Shown: positions 41,667-49,618 of the stretch, piece after piece
Layout: every line of letters begins with the position of its first letter
Position numbering within the stretch: position 1 is the stretch's first letter
Source of the DNA: CAYVNU01 sp964453265
GTDB taxonomy: Bacteria > Patescibacteriota > Doudnabacteria > UBA920
Length of the DNA stretch: 64,000 bases
Assembly: GCA_964453265.1 (NCBI GenBank)
Contig: CAYVNU010000001.1
Coordinates: 1 to 64,000 of the forward strand
Direction of reading: 5' to 3'
Notes under the pieces: model-generated
The model's database searches: none
Seen by the model: only the letters and a program-made list of their open reading frames with translations
Told to the model about the DNA's origin: nothing
Translations under genes and position numbers: made by a program

Positions 41667-42593
41667 ATGTTTTTACCGGAAAATATGCAAATAGAAAAAG
41701 CAATTTTAAGCACCCTTTCTTTTTTTAGCTTATTCCAAGTACCTTTGTCAAAAGACAAAGTTTTTTTGTATTTGTATAAACAAAGCGCGAGCCAGAAACA
41801 AGTTGAGGAAGTTTTAGAACAAATGTTTTTGGAAAACAAAATTGTTAAAAAAAATGAACTTTACGCTTTAACAGCTTGGCCTGAGAGTCTTACAGAATTA
41901 AGACAAGAAGAAACAGAAAAAAGATACAAAAAAGTTAAAAAGTTTTTATGGCTACTTAGCTTAGTTCCGTTTGTCAGGGAAGCTTCTTTAATAAACAGCA
42001 TGGCTATAGGCAATATAAAAAAAGAATCCGATATAGATTTTTTTATTATTGTTCGTCCCGGTTTTTTATATTTTGCCCGAACTACAATAATTTTGCTTTT
42101 CCATTTATTCTTTTTGTACAAAACAAAAAATCACATTAAGGAAAAATTTTGTTTTGGTTTTTATATTTCTACCAAACATCTAAATTTAGAAGACATACTA
42201 ATAAAGCCGGAAGATCCGTATACCGCATTTTGGCTTGCTAGCATGAAGCCTTTGTTTGGTAAAAAAGAATATGTAAATTTAGTTAAACAAAACCCTTGGG
42301 TATTTGAATATTTGCCGAATTTTACCCCGACCCCGCATTTTTACGGATTAATAAAAAAACCATTTGGTATTTATTTGCGTTTTATTTTAGAAATTATATT
42401 TTATGTTCCGGCTTTCTTAATCGAGCCTCTTTTAAGGAGAATTCATATTCGCCACACTTTTAATTTGCCGGAAAATCATTGGTCGACTGCCACGACTATT
42501 GCAAAAAGCGATATTTTAAAATTGCATGCCTTAGACCCGAGGGCAAAAATCCGCGACGATTTTTATAAAGCAGCCGAATTGGCCTTGAAATAG
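41667..42593 (+). CDS. Nucleotidyltransferase-like protein with membrane segments
   Basis: 308 residues. An N-terminal winged-helix-like part (about 1-90) precedes SMAIGNIKKESDIDFFIIV (about 111-129), which fits the nucleotidyltransferase (MNT-type) pattern with Asp122 and Asp124 as metal ligands, although the usual GS is AIG. Hydrophobic stretches follow (FARTTIILLFHLFFLY, and FILEIIFYVPAFLIEPLL near 240). Substrate unknown. The combination with membrane helices is unusual. The spacer before it repeats TCTAATTTCTAAT. Confidence 0.6.
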   Translation: MFLPENMQIEKAILSTLSFFSLFQVPLSKDKVFLYLYKQSASQKQVEEVLEQMFLENKIVKKNELYALTAWPESLTELRQEETEKRYKKVKKFLWLLSLVPFVREASLINSMAIGNIKKESDIDFFIIVRPGFLYFARTTIILLFHLFFLYKTKNHIKEKFCFGFYISTKHLNLEDILIKPEDPYTAFWLASMKPLFGKKEYVNLVKQNPWVFEYLPNFTPTPHFYGLIKKPFGIYLRFILEIIFYVPAFLIEPLLRRIHIRHTFNLPENHWSTATTIAKSDILKLHALDPRAKIRDDFYKAAELALK

Positions 42594-42630
42594 TCATGGG
42601 CTGATGTTAAAATAGAGTAAAGTAACTAAA

Positions 42631-42670
42631 TTATCACTCAACTTGACAGAGTGATAATTTTAATTATAAT
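42631..42670 (+). promoter_or_regulatory. groESL promoter with CIRCE-like operator
   Basis: TTATCACTC-N9-GAGTGATAA (42631-42657) is a perfect inverted repeat of CIRCE form (consensus TTAGCACTC-N9-GAGTGCTAA) with one symmetric change. The N9 loop contains the TTGACA -35 box (42643-42648), and TATAAT follows at 42665-42670 after 16 bases. HrcA-type repression of groESL is therefore likely; hrcA is not in the window. Confidence 0.88.
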
Positions 42671-42796
42671 AAATATATAAGATAATTAATAATTACAAAT
42701 CTACGAATTATCCGAATCTACTAATCAGCTACAAATATTAGCGAATTAGTAGCCGATTTGTAGGGTTAGAAACATTCGTAGATTAGGAATAAAAAT
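42671..42796. repeat. Word-built leader of groES
   Basis: Built from AATCTACGAATTATCCGAATCTAC and its inverse (GTAGATT, TTCGTAG), forming a long imperfect stem between the promoter and the groES start. A similar ATCCGAATCTACGAAT block separates groES and groEL (43103-43186). Confidence 0.6.
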
Positions 42797-43102
42797 ATGC
42801 AAGTAAAACCACTAGGCAACAGGGTTCTGGTAAAGCAGTCTTCAGCCGAGGAAGTTACAAAGTCGGGGATTGTATTGCCGGATACCGCTGATAAAGAAAA
42901 AAAAGCGCAAGGTAAAATTGTTGCGTTAGGCAACGGTTCTGAAATCGCAACGCTTGGTTTAAAAATAGGCGACACCGTTGTGTTCGGCAAATACGCGGGC
43001 GATGAAATTGAAATGGACGAGAACGGTAAAAAAGTTGATTACAAAATTTTGTATGTCGGCAAAGAAAAAGACGACTCCGACATTTTAGCATTAATAGATT
43101 AA
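42797..43102 (+). CDS. groES: Co-chaperonin GroES
   Basis: Lid of the GroEL folding chamber. 101 residues beginning MQVKPLGNRVLVKQ, with the mobile loop SAEEVTKSGIVLPDTADKEK and the GDTVVFGKYAGDEIEMDE core. Normal length. Start supported by the family N-terminus. Followed by groEL after 84 bases of repeated-word spacer; both are under the CIRCE-like operator. Confidence 0.97.
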   Translation: MQVKPLGNRVLVKQSSAEEVTKSGIVLPDTADKEKKAQGKIVALGNGSEIATLGLKIGDTVVFGKYAGDEIEMDENGKKVDYKILYVGKEKDDSDILALID

Positions 43103-43186
43103 TTAACGCGATCCGAATCTACGAATGCATCCGAATTATACGAATTCGGGGCATTCGGATTTAATTCGGATCATTAGGATCGGAAT

Positions 43187-44860
43187 ATGAGTAAGATTAT
43201 AAAATCCGGTTTTGCTGCAAAGCAAGCCATAAAAAATGGAGTAGATATTGCCGCCAATGCGGTTAAGGTAACTTTGGGACCAACCGGTAAAGCGGTTATT
43301 TTGGACAAAGGCTTTGGTAGTCCGACAATTTCCGATGACGGCGTAACTGTTGCCAAAGAAATTGAATTGGAAGATAAGTTTGAAAATATTGGCGCATCAC
43401 TCATTCAAGAAGTGGCCAATAAAACTAACGAAGAAGCCGGCGACGGTACTACCACTGCTACGGTGCTTGCCCAGAAAATGATTGAAAAAGCTTTTGAGGC
43501 TGCGGCTTTGGCATCAAGTCATGCCAACGACATAAAGCGGGGCATGGACAAGGCTGTGGAATTTGTAGTTAGTGAACTTAGAAAAGTTAAAAAAGACGTA
43601 AAGACAAAAGAAGAAATCCAGCAAGTCGCAACTATTGCCAGCTTAGACTCGGAAGTAGGTAAGCTTATTTCTGAAGCAATGGAAGAAGTTGGTCACGAAG
43701 GAATTATTACCGTGGAAGAAGGTCAGACTACGGGCTTACAAAAAGAAGTGGTTAAGGGTATGCGTTTTGACAAAGGTTTTGTAAACCCATACATGGTTAC
43801 AGACACACAGCGCATGGAAGCTGTTTGGCAAGATCCGTATATTTTAATTACCGACAAAAAAGTTTCCAGCGTGCAAGAAATTTTACCGGTTTTAGAAAAA
43901 GTCGCACAGAGCGGCAAAAAAGAAATTGTAATTATTGCCGATGACGTAGAGGGTGAGGCATTAACCACTTTTGTTTTAAACAAACTCCGCGGCAGTTTTT
44001 CCGCTTTGGCGGTAAAAGCTCCGGGCTTTGGTGATAGAAGAGATGAAATGCTCCAAGATATTGCGGTCTTAACCGGCGGGCAGGTTATTTCAGAAAAAAT
44101 GGGATTGAAATTAGAAAATACTACCTTAGAACAGTTAGGCCGCGCGCGCAAAGTTATTTCCACTAAAGAGCATACAACAATTGTAGACGGCCAGGGTGAC
44201 AAAGCGGCTATTGAAGCTAGAGTTGTTCAAATTAAAGCTGAACATAAAAATTCTACTTCCGAATACGATAAGGAAAAATTACAGGAAAGAATGGCTCGCT
44301 TAGCAGGCGGCGTGGGCGTTATAAAAGTTGGCGCGTTTACTGAAACCGAAATGAAAGCAAAAAAGTTTAAAATAGAAGACGCGCTTAATGCGACCAGGGC
44401 TGCAGTGGAAGAGGGGATAGTTGCGGGTGGGGGAGCTGCTTTGGTAAAAATTACTCCTAAGTTAGACGACTTTGGCAAAGATATGAATTTTGCCGAACGC
44501 GCCGGAGTTAAAGTTATTAAAGATTCCCTAGAGGCTCCGCTTAGACAAATTGCGGCTAACAGTGGCATAGAGCCGACGCCGATTATTAATTACATTCAAA
44601 ATTCTAAAGAAGTACATCCGGGTTTTGATTTTAACAAATACAAAGAAGGCAGCTGGGAGACAGGTAAGGTAGAAGACATGATGAAAGCCGGTATTGTAGA
44701 CCCGCTGAAAGTTTCTCGCTTAGCTCTTCAGCACGCGGCATCTATTGCTTCTACTTTGGTAACTACCGAAGCTATAATAGTAGACAAACCAGAACCAAAA
44801 ACTCCTTCAGCCGGCGGCGGTATGCCGGGCGGCATGGGTGGTATGGGAATGGATTACTAG
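43187..44860 (+). CDS. groEL: Chaperonin GroEL
   Basis: ATP-driven folding chamber. 557 residues with LGPTGKAVILDKGFGSPTISDDGVTVAKEI, the ATP motif GDGTTTATVLAQ, the apical domain (DKGFVNPYMVTD) and a glycine/methionine-rich tail (GGGMPGGMGGMGMDY). TLGPTGKAV reads PTGK where most have PKGR, a mild change near the nucleotide site. Otherwise canonical. Confidence 0.98.
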   Translation: MSKIIKSGFAAKQAIKNGVDIAANAVKVTLGPTGKAVILDKGFGSPTISDDGVTVAKEIELEDKFENIGASLIQEVANKTNEEAGDGTTTATVLAQKMIEKAFEAAALASSHANDIKRGMDKAVEFVVSELRKVKKDVKTKEEIQQVATIASLDSEVGKLISEAMEEVGHEGIITVEEGQTTGLQKEVVKGMRFDKGFVNPYMVTDTQRMEAVWQDPYILITDKKVSSVQEILPVLEKVAQSGKKEIVIIADDVEGEALTTFVLNKLRGSFSALAVKAPGFGDRRDEMLQDIAVLTGGQVISEKMGLKLENTTLEQLGRARKVISTKEHTTIVDGQGDKAAIEARVVQIKAEHKNSTSEYDKEKLQERMARLAGGVGVIKVGAFTETEMKAKKFKIEDALNATRAAVEEGIVAGGGAALVKITPKLDDFGKDMNFAERAGVKVIKDSLEAPLRQIAANSGIEPTPIINYIQNSKEVHPGFDFNKYKEGSWETGKVEDMMKAGIVDPLKVSRLALQHAASIASTLVTTEAIIVDKPEPKTPSAGGGMPGGMGGMGMDY

Positions 44861-44917
44861 GTAAGTAGGACAGTAGGACAGTAGGGGAGTAGTAGGTAGA
44901 AGAGTAGGATAAGAAGT

Positions 44918-44950
44918 AAAACCCCGGCTTTGCAAAAGGCCGGGGTTTTG
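44918..44950 (+). terminator. Intrinsic terminator of groESL
   Basis: AAAACCCCGGC pairs with GCCGGGGTTTT around TTTGCAAAAG, preceded by a run of GTAGGACAGTAG words. Confidence 0.9.
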
Positions 44951-44963
44951 GTATTGTAAATGC

Positions 44964-45257
44964 ATGGAAGAAAATGGATATTTAGAATTAAATAAAGCTG
45001 AAGCTAGATTAAAAGATTTGATTCAAAAATCTGTTGTTTCTAACATGCCGGAAATTTACAGACAGGAAATGGTTGAACAATTTGATACAGACCCCTGGAT
45101 AAAAACTCAATTATTAGCTATTGATAATGAAATTGATAGAGCTTCCAATCATCCTGATAGAAATTTTTCAACGGTTGATGAATTATGGAAAGTTTTAATA
45201 GAAAAGTGGAAAAAAAGAAGAGAAATTGAAGTTTTTAAGAGAAATTTGAGTGATTAA
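44964..45257 (+). CDS. Small helical protein, unknown
   Basis: 97 residues starting only about 14 bases after the groESL terminator hairpin. Charged and helical (YLELNKAEARLKDLIQKSVV, STVDELWKVLIEKWKKRREIEVF). No family recognised. No separate promoter is evident between the terminator and the start codon, so expression may rely on read-through. Confidence 0.55.
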   Translation: MEENGYLELNKAEARLKDLIQKSVVSNMPEIYRQEMVEQFDTDPWIKTQLLAIDNEIDRASNHPDRNFSTVDELWKVLIEKWKKRREIEVFKRNLSD

Positions 45258-45320
45258 ACTAGGTATTTAAAAATAAACGGCTTAATTAAGAGTAAAAATG
45301 CTATCTATTTTATAAAGGGG

Positions 45321-45349
45321 TTGACAAAAAGGTAAAAATGGTATATAAT
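45321..45349 (+). promoter_or_regulatory. Consensus promoter of the 45-47 kb region
   Basis: TTGACA (45321-45326), 17-base spacer, TATAAT (45344-45349). The surrounding GGGGTTGACAAAA resembles the promoter at 13255. Confidence 0.85.
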
Positions 45350-45551
45350 ATATGGTCATGCTTTAATGCATGGCCTTTTAAAATGTTCAAATAATATTAT
45401 TCGAGCCAGTCGAGAATATATTATTTGGTAAAATCTTAGGTTTTACAACCCAGTAGAAAGTCTCGACAGGCTCGACAACTACGTGGTACGCAAGGTCGAA
45501 CACCAAATTTATATACTTTAAAAACCAATATCTCGTTACAGGAAAGGTCTA

Positions 45552-45644
45552 ATGGCTCATAGTTTCCGCACGTTTACTTTCATCACTTTTAGACAAAATT
45601 CAGAAAGACATTATAAACAGATTTTCGATCGAATAAGTTTCTAA
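45552..45644 (+). CDS. Possible 30-residue peptide
   Basis: ATG at 45552 follows AGGAAAGG with good spacing and opens a 30-codon frame (MAHSFRTFTFITFRQNSERH onward) closed by TAA. It is the first frame after a perfect promoter. No family. It could be a leader peptide or a remnant gene start. Support is limited to the ribosome site. Confidence 0.3.
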   Translation: MAHSFRTFTFITFRQNSERHYKQIFDRISF

Positions 45645-46229
45645 GGCCTTGGTGAGAGTTAATGTGGGGGAAATAACGTTCATAGATCCGTGCCCGCCTG
45701 CCAGCGCTTGAGTGCAGCGATTGCGGGCAGGCCTCTATGAATATCCGCATGCTCCTGATTTCGTTAAACCGGATTGGGGGCAGACGAAAGCCGTATACGA
45801 AATTACTAGAACTTCTTTTATTTTAGGTTCTCCTGTAGTTGTGTATACGGTTTTTGCTTGCCCCGTAAGAATTTTTTCTTAATTTTTATAGGTATTTAAA
45901 TATCAAATAATTTTTTTAAAACATACAAAGCGCGTGCGCGAATAGTATACACTTTTATGGGCGAAGCGCTTTGTGAGAGATAGGTTAGAAAAATTTTTTC
46001 TGGGGTTTGCCCCGTAAGAATTTTTCTAGAATTTTATGTAGTTTAAATTCCCATCCGAAATTACGAATGTATCTCCACCTGCATTTGCCTGTGGCTTGGC
46101 GGTCAGGCGAATGAGTCGAATTTCGGACATTTGGAAGTAATAAAAATTTGCGGAAAGTAAAGTGTTTATTTTAGTAGGCAGTTTACTTTCCGCAAATCAA
46201 ATCTAAGGAGGATTTGCGGGAAAAGAGTT

Positions 46230-46355
46230 ATGTTTGAGCAAAAAAAATCGGCCGAAAGGCCGGAGAAGCCATACAGATGGCGACTTTGGGTCGCCATTCT
46301 AGCAATTGGCATAATAGCTAATTGCGTCAAGATCGTCAGTATAATGCTCCGTTAA
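46230..46355 (+). CDS. Possible 41-residue single-pass membrane peptide
   Basis: AAGGAGG at about 46205-46211 lies upstream of ATG 46230, although the distance is long. The product MFEQKKSAERPEKPYRWRLW... has a charged head and a hydrophobic helix (VAILAIGIIANCVKIVSIML), a convincing small membrane protein layout. A stem GCTCCGTTAAGGAGC overlaps its stop codon. Confidence 0.4.
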   Translation: MFEQKKSAERPEKPYRWRLWVAILAIGIIANCVKIVSIMLR

Positions 46356-46454
46356 GGAGCCGCTTTGGGACAGCGCAGTTTACTGTGTCTGCTCCCTCTA
46401 CCTAAGAGTACTATAGTTTATAGTAAGTTTTGGTAGGCTTGTTATTCACAGAAG

Positions 46455-46595
46455 GTTGAATTACAAAACACCATTCCGAATCCGCCAGGTGGCGGATGGG
46501 AACCCCTTTTTTGGATAGTGAATTCTAAATAAGGGATTCTTCACTTCGTTCTGAATGGTGAACCGTTTAGTTTTCATAGTTTAGTAATTCAAATT
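46455..46595. repeat. TIR element E6
   Basis: GTTGAATTACAAAAC at the left and GTTTAGTAATTCAAAT at the right. Interior CACCATTCCGAATCCGCC...GAATGGTG arms and an AATCCGCCAGGTGGCGGAT hairpin. Same family as E1-E5. Confidence 0.7.
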
Positions 46596-46835
46596 CAAAT
46601 AAGGTTGAATAGTAGGCAAAAAAGGCATATAATCTAATTTAGTTTTATAAAGTGGGTAAAGTTAGTATTTTAGTTTTCTAAGAAAGAATTTTAAGGTTAA
46701 AGAATTTTTTCTCAGGGAGCTAAAAATAAAACAATAAAGAATTAACTCCCGCCTTTGCGTCCGCTTTCTCCGGCGGACGCGTGAGAGTAGCTGGTATTTT
46801 TATTCCGGCTACGACTTCCCCCGAGGAGGAGATTT

Positions 46836-46930
46836 ATGAACATCAGAATTCAGTTCGGTTATGACCGAACTTCTGATGACCAAATCCATTTGGTTGGACG
46901 GGCGTGCAAGCGCTTGTCTCCCGGGTGGGT
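46836..46930 (+). CDS. 5' end of a gene truncated by a scaffold gap
   Basis: GAGGAGGAG ends about seven bases before ATG 46836, an excellent start. The readable part encodes about 31 residues (MNIRIQFGYDRTSDDQIHLV, then GRACKRLSPGW) before 100 N. After the gap an open frame up to 47119 ends LIPEFVIYLYNK and may be its C-terminus, but the frame relation is unknown. No family recognised. Confidence 0.5.
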
Positions 46931-47030
46931 NNNNNNNNNNNNNNNNNNNNNNNNNNNNNNNNNNNNNNNNNNNNNNNNNNNNNNNNNNNNNNNNNNNNNN
47001 NNNNNNNNNNNNNNNNNNNNNNNNNNNNNN
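46931..47030. other. Scaffold gap (100 N)
   Basis: Exactly 100 N, a placeholder of unknown true length within a gene. The flanks share no overlap, in contrast to the gap at 9867. Confidence 0.95.
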
Positions 47031-47241
47031 TACGAGCGGCGCGGGCGGAAATGATAATCTGTTTAGATGAATCAACGCCCCTTATACCAGAGTTTGTAAT
47101 TTATTTATACAACAAATAATAAATTCTGGCATAAGAGCATTTAGGCATCTAGCTTTAATAATTGACCTTTTTACTTAGATTTGGTATAATTTTTTTACTT
47201 TATCTACTAGTCACTAATCACTAAAAACTAATCACTATCCT

Positions 47242-47409
47242 ATGGGCGTACCTAAAAAGCACAAAACCCGCAGCGGCCGCGACCAAAGACGCAGCCATCA
47301 TGCTTTAAAAAAGACTTCTTTTGCTACATGTAAAAATTGCGATTCTGCAACCATGCCGCATTTGCCGTGCAAAAACTGTGGTTTTTACAAAGGACGTAAA
47401 GTCCTTTAA
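47242..47409 (+). CDS. rpmF: 50S ribosomal protein bL32
   Basis: 55 residues: MGVPKKHKTRSGRDQRRSHH followed by a zinc ribbon (CKNCDSATMPHLPCKNCG) and GFYKGRKVL. This is the standard bL32 layout in the C+ form with two CxxC pairs. The spacers before and after consist of repeated words (ACTAATCACTAA; ATAACTGATAATTTATAAC and its inverse). nusB follows on the same strand. Confidence 0.96.
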   Translation: MGVPKKHKTRSGRDQRRSHHALKKTSFATCKNCDSATMPHLPCKNCGFYKGRKVL

Positions 47410-47486
47410 CATATAACTGATAATTTATAACTAGTAACAGTTTGTAAGTTATAGGTTATCAATTAATCGTTATTAGTTACTAAACT

Positions 47487-47912
47487 ATGTCCAATCGCCA
47501 TCTTTCCCGCCAAATTGCCATGCAGAGTTTATTTGAATGGGATTTTAAAAGTAAGCCGGAAGAATTAGACGCGATTATTAAAAATAATTTGGAACAGCAG
47601 CAGAGGCAGCCGGATGAACAGGAATTTGTCTATGAGTTAGCTCAGGGCGTGGCGGAAAAAATTTCCGAGATAGATGAAATTATAAAAAAGAACGCGCCGG
47701 AATGGCCGCTGGAGCAAATCCCTTTGGTGGACAGGAATGTTTTAAGGATTGGGATATTTGAGTTAATATTTTTAAAACAAGTACCGCCTAAAGTCGCAAT
47801 TAATGAGGCTGTAGAACTCGCAAAAAGTTTTGGCGGGGATACCAGCGGAAAGTTTGTTAACGGCGTTTTAGGAACTTTATATAAAGAAAATTTGGCAGTA
47901 GAAAAACCTTAA
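47487..47912 (+). CDS. nusB: Transcription antitermination factor NusB
   Basis: Helical RNA-binding protein that acts with NusE in rRNA antitermination. 141 residues: SNRHLSRQIAMQSLFEWDF at the N-terminus, IDEIIKKNAPEWPLEQIPLVDRNVLRIGIFEL in the middle and VAINEAVELAKSFGGDTSGKFVNGVLG at the end, all canonical. Ends at a terminator. The start fits the family. Confidence 0.96.
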   Translation: MSNRHLSRQIAMQSLFEWDFKSKPEELDAIIKNNLEQQQRQPDEQEFVYELAQGVAEKISEIDEIIKKNAPEWPLEQIPLVDRNVLRIGIFELIFLKQVPPKVAINEAVELAKSFGGDTSGKFVNGVLGTLYKENLAVEKP

Positions 47913-47938
47913 AGCAATTTTGCTTTAAGGTTTTTTTG
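47902..47938 (+). terminator. Intrinsic terminator of nusB
   Basis: AAAAACCTTAAAGC pairs with GCTTTAAGGTTTTT around AATTTT, followed by further T. Confidence 0.92.
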
Positions 47939-48051
47939 TTGGCTTGGTTTTGCAAGAGGGTGCCCCTCTCGCAGTGGCTATTTTGCAAAAAATCAGCTAT
48001 AATTAAAACGTAATTCTTTTTAATTAGAATTAATTCAAAAAGGAGCATATT

Positions 48052-48369
48052 ATGAACAAACTACAACTTACTGAATTATTGGCCGCTAAATTAGGGATTA
48101 CCCATAGCGAAGCCGAAAGGTTTTTAAATACCTTTATACAAATGATTTACGAACAGCTTAGAAGCGGGGATAAAGTAAATATTTCCGGTTTTGGGCAGTT
48201 TAGCGTATCTCATAGGGCGCCTAGAATTGGCGTAAACCCTAGAAATCCTTCCCAGAAAATTACTATTCCAGAACTTAACACACCAAAGTTTAAAGCAGGC
48301 GAGGCTTTTAAGGAAGCAGTTAAGCTTAGAAATCCTTCTACATCTGCGCCAGTAGAAAATGCAGCTTAG
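48052..48369 (+). CDS. HU/IHF family DNA-binding protein
   Basis: Nucleoid protein that bends DNA. 105 residues with NKLQLTELLAAKLGITHSEAERFLNTF, GDKVNISGFGQFSVSHRAPRIGVNPRNP (the beta-arm with the tip NPRNP) and a final helix FKAGEAFKEAVK. A short extra tail follows. AGGAG lies seven bases before the ATG and TATAAT at 47998-48003 marks its promoter. Ends with its own terminator. Confidence 0.95.
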   Translation: MNKLQLTELLAAKLGITHSEAERFLNTFIQMIYEQLRSGDKVNISGFGQFSVSHRAPRIGVNPRNPSQKITIPELNTPKFKAGEAFKEAVKLRNPSTSAPVENAA

Positions 48370-48380
48370 AGTTTTATAAT

Positions 48381-48415
48381 AAAAATCCCTCAGTCATTGG
48401 CTGAGGGATTTTTAT
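48381..48415 (+). terminator. Intrinsic terminator of the HU gene
   Basis: AAAAATCCCTCAG pairs with CTGAGGGATTTTT around TCATTGG. Confidence 0.92.
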
Positions 48416-48419
48416 TGGC

Positions 48420-48448
48420 TTGAAAAAAAATCTGAAAAAAGATATAAT
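48420..48448 (+). promoter_or_regulatory. Promoter of tRNA-Gly
   Basis: TTGAAA (48420-48425), 17-base spacer, TATAAT (48443-48448). The start would be near 48455, just ahead of the 5' half copy, so the primary transcript contains the half copy, the full tRNA and the 3' half copy. Confidence 0.7.
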
Positions 48449-48463
48449 CAATTAAATCTATAC

Positions 48464-48500
48464 GCGGGTATCGTATAGCGGTTAAAAACTTCAGTTTTCC
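48464..48500 (+). repeat. 5' half copy of tRNA-Gly
   Basis: The first 21 bases (GCGGGTATCGTATAGCGGTT, A) equal the tRNA start, then TCAGTTTTCC up to the middle of the anticodon. The copy ends at the anticodon loop and runs into CCCGCCTGCC. Confidence 0.85.
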
Positions 48501-48561
48501 CCGCCTGCCAAGATTTATTTTTAAAATTTCATTATTTTGTTTTCCCGCCTGCGCCTTTGGT

Positions 48562-48636
48562 GCGGGTATCGTATAGCGGTTATTATCTCAGTTTTCCAAA
48601 CTGATGATGGGGGTTCGACTCCCCCTACCCGCTCCA
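48562..48636 (+). tRNA. tRNA-Gly (anticodon TCC)
   Basis: Acceptor GCGGGTA pairs with TACCCGC (48626-48632), discriminator T and encoded CCA (48634-48636). Anticodon stem TCAGT/ACTGA encloses TTTCCAA, giving anticodon TCC for glycine GGA. T arm GGGGG-TTCGACT-CCCCC. All arms fold without mismatch. Half copies of the same gene lie directly upstream and downstream. Confidence 0.97.
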
Positions 48637-48654
48637 GTGGCTTCGGCGGGCAGA

Positions 48655-48695
48655 CAAACTGATGATGGGGGTTTTAACTCCCCCTACCCGCTCCA
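48655..48695 (+). repeat. 3' half copy of tRNA-Gly
   Basis: CAAACTGATGATGGGGG, then CTCCCCCTACCCGCTCCA: begins in the anticodon loop and ends with CCA. The T loop is changed (TTTTAA for TTCGA). It is separated from the intact tRNA by GTGGCTTCGGCGGGCAGA. Confidence 0.88.
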
Positions 48696-48731
48696 GCCTT
48701 CGTCCGCCTCAGGCGGATAAGCCAGAAATTT

Positions 48732-49265
48732 ATGATAAATATTTTAATGATAATCGCAGGAGTAGTTGGCGGTTATTTTTTGTTGGTGTTTGTGGGGCTT
48801 AGGTTAGTTGCTCCGTTTATGGGTTTTAGGCAGTATGAGCCTCCTAAACAAATATCTGATGATATAAAGCAAGCAATCATAAACCTCGAAAACAAGTCAA
48901 CCGACCAAATATCTTTTTTACAGAATTTATATAATTTTATTTTGGAAAAAAATCATAGCCAGTGGGCTCATACTAGGGGAAGAGCAGCAGTAATGTTACC
49001 TAGATTATTTGTAAAAGACTTAAACGAAATTTGGCAGACTAAAAAATTTGTATATTGTAATGCTATAAATTTTGTAGCCTACGCAATGCTGGCTAACAGC
49101 AAGTTTTTTAAAGCTTCCGATGTAAAAGTTCAGCATGTGTTTTTAAATTTTGTGGCGCATCAATATTTAAAGGTAAAGGTAGGGGAAAAGTGGGTGGACT
49201 TTGACCCAGCTGGTAGCGGTATTAGAGGCGGCAGTTTAGGTACGCATGTAAAATTTATTGGATAA
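48732..49265 (+). CDS. Membrane-anchored transglutaminase-like protein
   Basis: 177 residues with one N-terminal membrane helix (about 3-25). The soluble part has a Cys-His-Asp order (Cys109 in FVYCNAINFVAYAML, His143 in VAHQYLKVKVGEKW, Asp156/158 in VDFDPAG), which matches the core of transglutaminase-like cysteine peptidases. Length is minimal for that fold. The family call is from motif order and spacing only. A single-gene unit between tRNA-Gly and the SAM riboswitch. Confidence 0.55.
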   Translation: MINILMIIAGVVGGYFLLVFVGLRLVAPFMGFRQYEPPKQISDDIKQAIINLENKSTDQISFLQNLYNFILEKNHSQWAHTRGRAAVMLPRLFVKDLNEIWQTKKFVYCNAINFVAYAMLANSKFFKASDVKVQHVFLNFVAHQYLKVKVGEKWVDFDPAGSGIRGGSLGTHVKFIG

Positions 49266-49368
49266 CCCCTTAAAACTTTGCTGAGGGAGTATAAGTATAT
49301 TTAGAATTTAATTTTATTGGTTATTTTAGAATAAAGTATTTAACTTAGGCAAAGTTTGTGGCGTGAAT

Positions 49369-49397
49369 TTGACGATTTTTTAGGATTTTGCTATATT
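49369..49397 (+). promoter_or_regulatory. Promoter of the SAM-riboswitch transcript
   Basis: TTGACG (49369-49374), 17-base spacer, TATATT (49392-49397). The predicted start near 49404 precedes the riboswitch by about 18 bases. Confidence 0.75.
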
Positions 49398-49420
49398 TCA
49401 TTTAACAATCAAATAATTAA

Positions 49421-49526
49421 TTTTATCCAGAGTGCAGGGAAGGGAACTAGCCCATTGATCCTGCCAGCAACCATCCGGAAATCGGAACGGTGCTAATTCT
49501 AGCCCTTTAAGGGAAAGATGACTTTT
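49421..49526 (+). promoter_or_regulatory. SAM-I type riboswitch aptamer
   Basis: The conserved core is present in order: TTATCCAGAG, GGGA, CTAGCCC, GA, GCCAGCAACC, then GGTGCTAATTC, AGCCC, and AAAGATGA. This corresponds to the S-box (SAM-I) consensus CTTATCAAGAG...GGCAACC...GGTGCCAATTCC...AAAGATGAG. A terminator-like hairpin follows at 49531-49550. High S-adenosylmethionine should stop transcription of the 611-residue gene and metK, the SAM synthetase, giving feedback control. Confidence 0.92.
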
Positions 49527-49530
49527 ACTC

Positions 49531-49562
49531 ATCCCCTTAAAGAAGGGGATTTATTGTTTTTA
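49531..49562 (+). terminator. Riboswitch attenuator
   Basis: ATCCCCTT (49531-49538) pairs with AAGGGGAT (49543-49550), followed by TTATTGTTTTT. Located directly after the SAM-I aptamer. Confidence 0.85.
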
Positions 49563-49618
49563 AATGGCCTTATACGCAATAGGTTAATTATTTGAAAGAA
49601 GGTAATTAAGTTATAAAT

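Larger units (their letters stand above)
45350..46835. other. Long transcribed leader region with stem-loops and small ORFs
   Basis: About 1.5 kb with no long gene. Bases 45399-45413 and 45462-45476 form an inverted repeat of TCGAGCC/GGCTCGA type. CATAGATCC...GCCCGCCTGCC mirrors GGGCAGGCCTCTATG (45682-45739), and GCCGTATAC / GTATACGG pair across 45790-45850. Two ORFs with ribosome sites lie at 45552 and 46230, a TIR element at 46455-46595 and a GCGTCCGC...GGCGGACGC hairpin at 46757-46780. No tRNA, tmRNA or RNase P RNA signature was found. Confidence 0.55.

Noticed and set aside
45350..45900. tmRNA or RNase P RNA in the structured leader
   Set aside because: I looked for the tRNA-like ends and tag frame of tmRNA and for the GAGGAAAGTC and ACAGAA cores of RNase P RNA; none is present in a consistent order.
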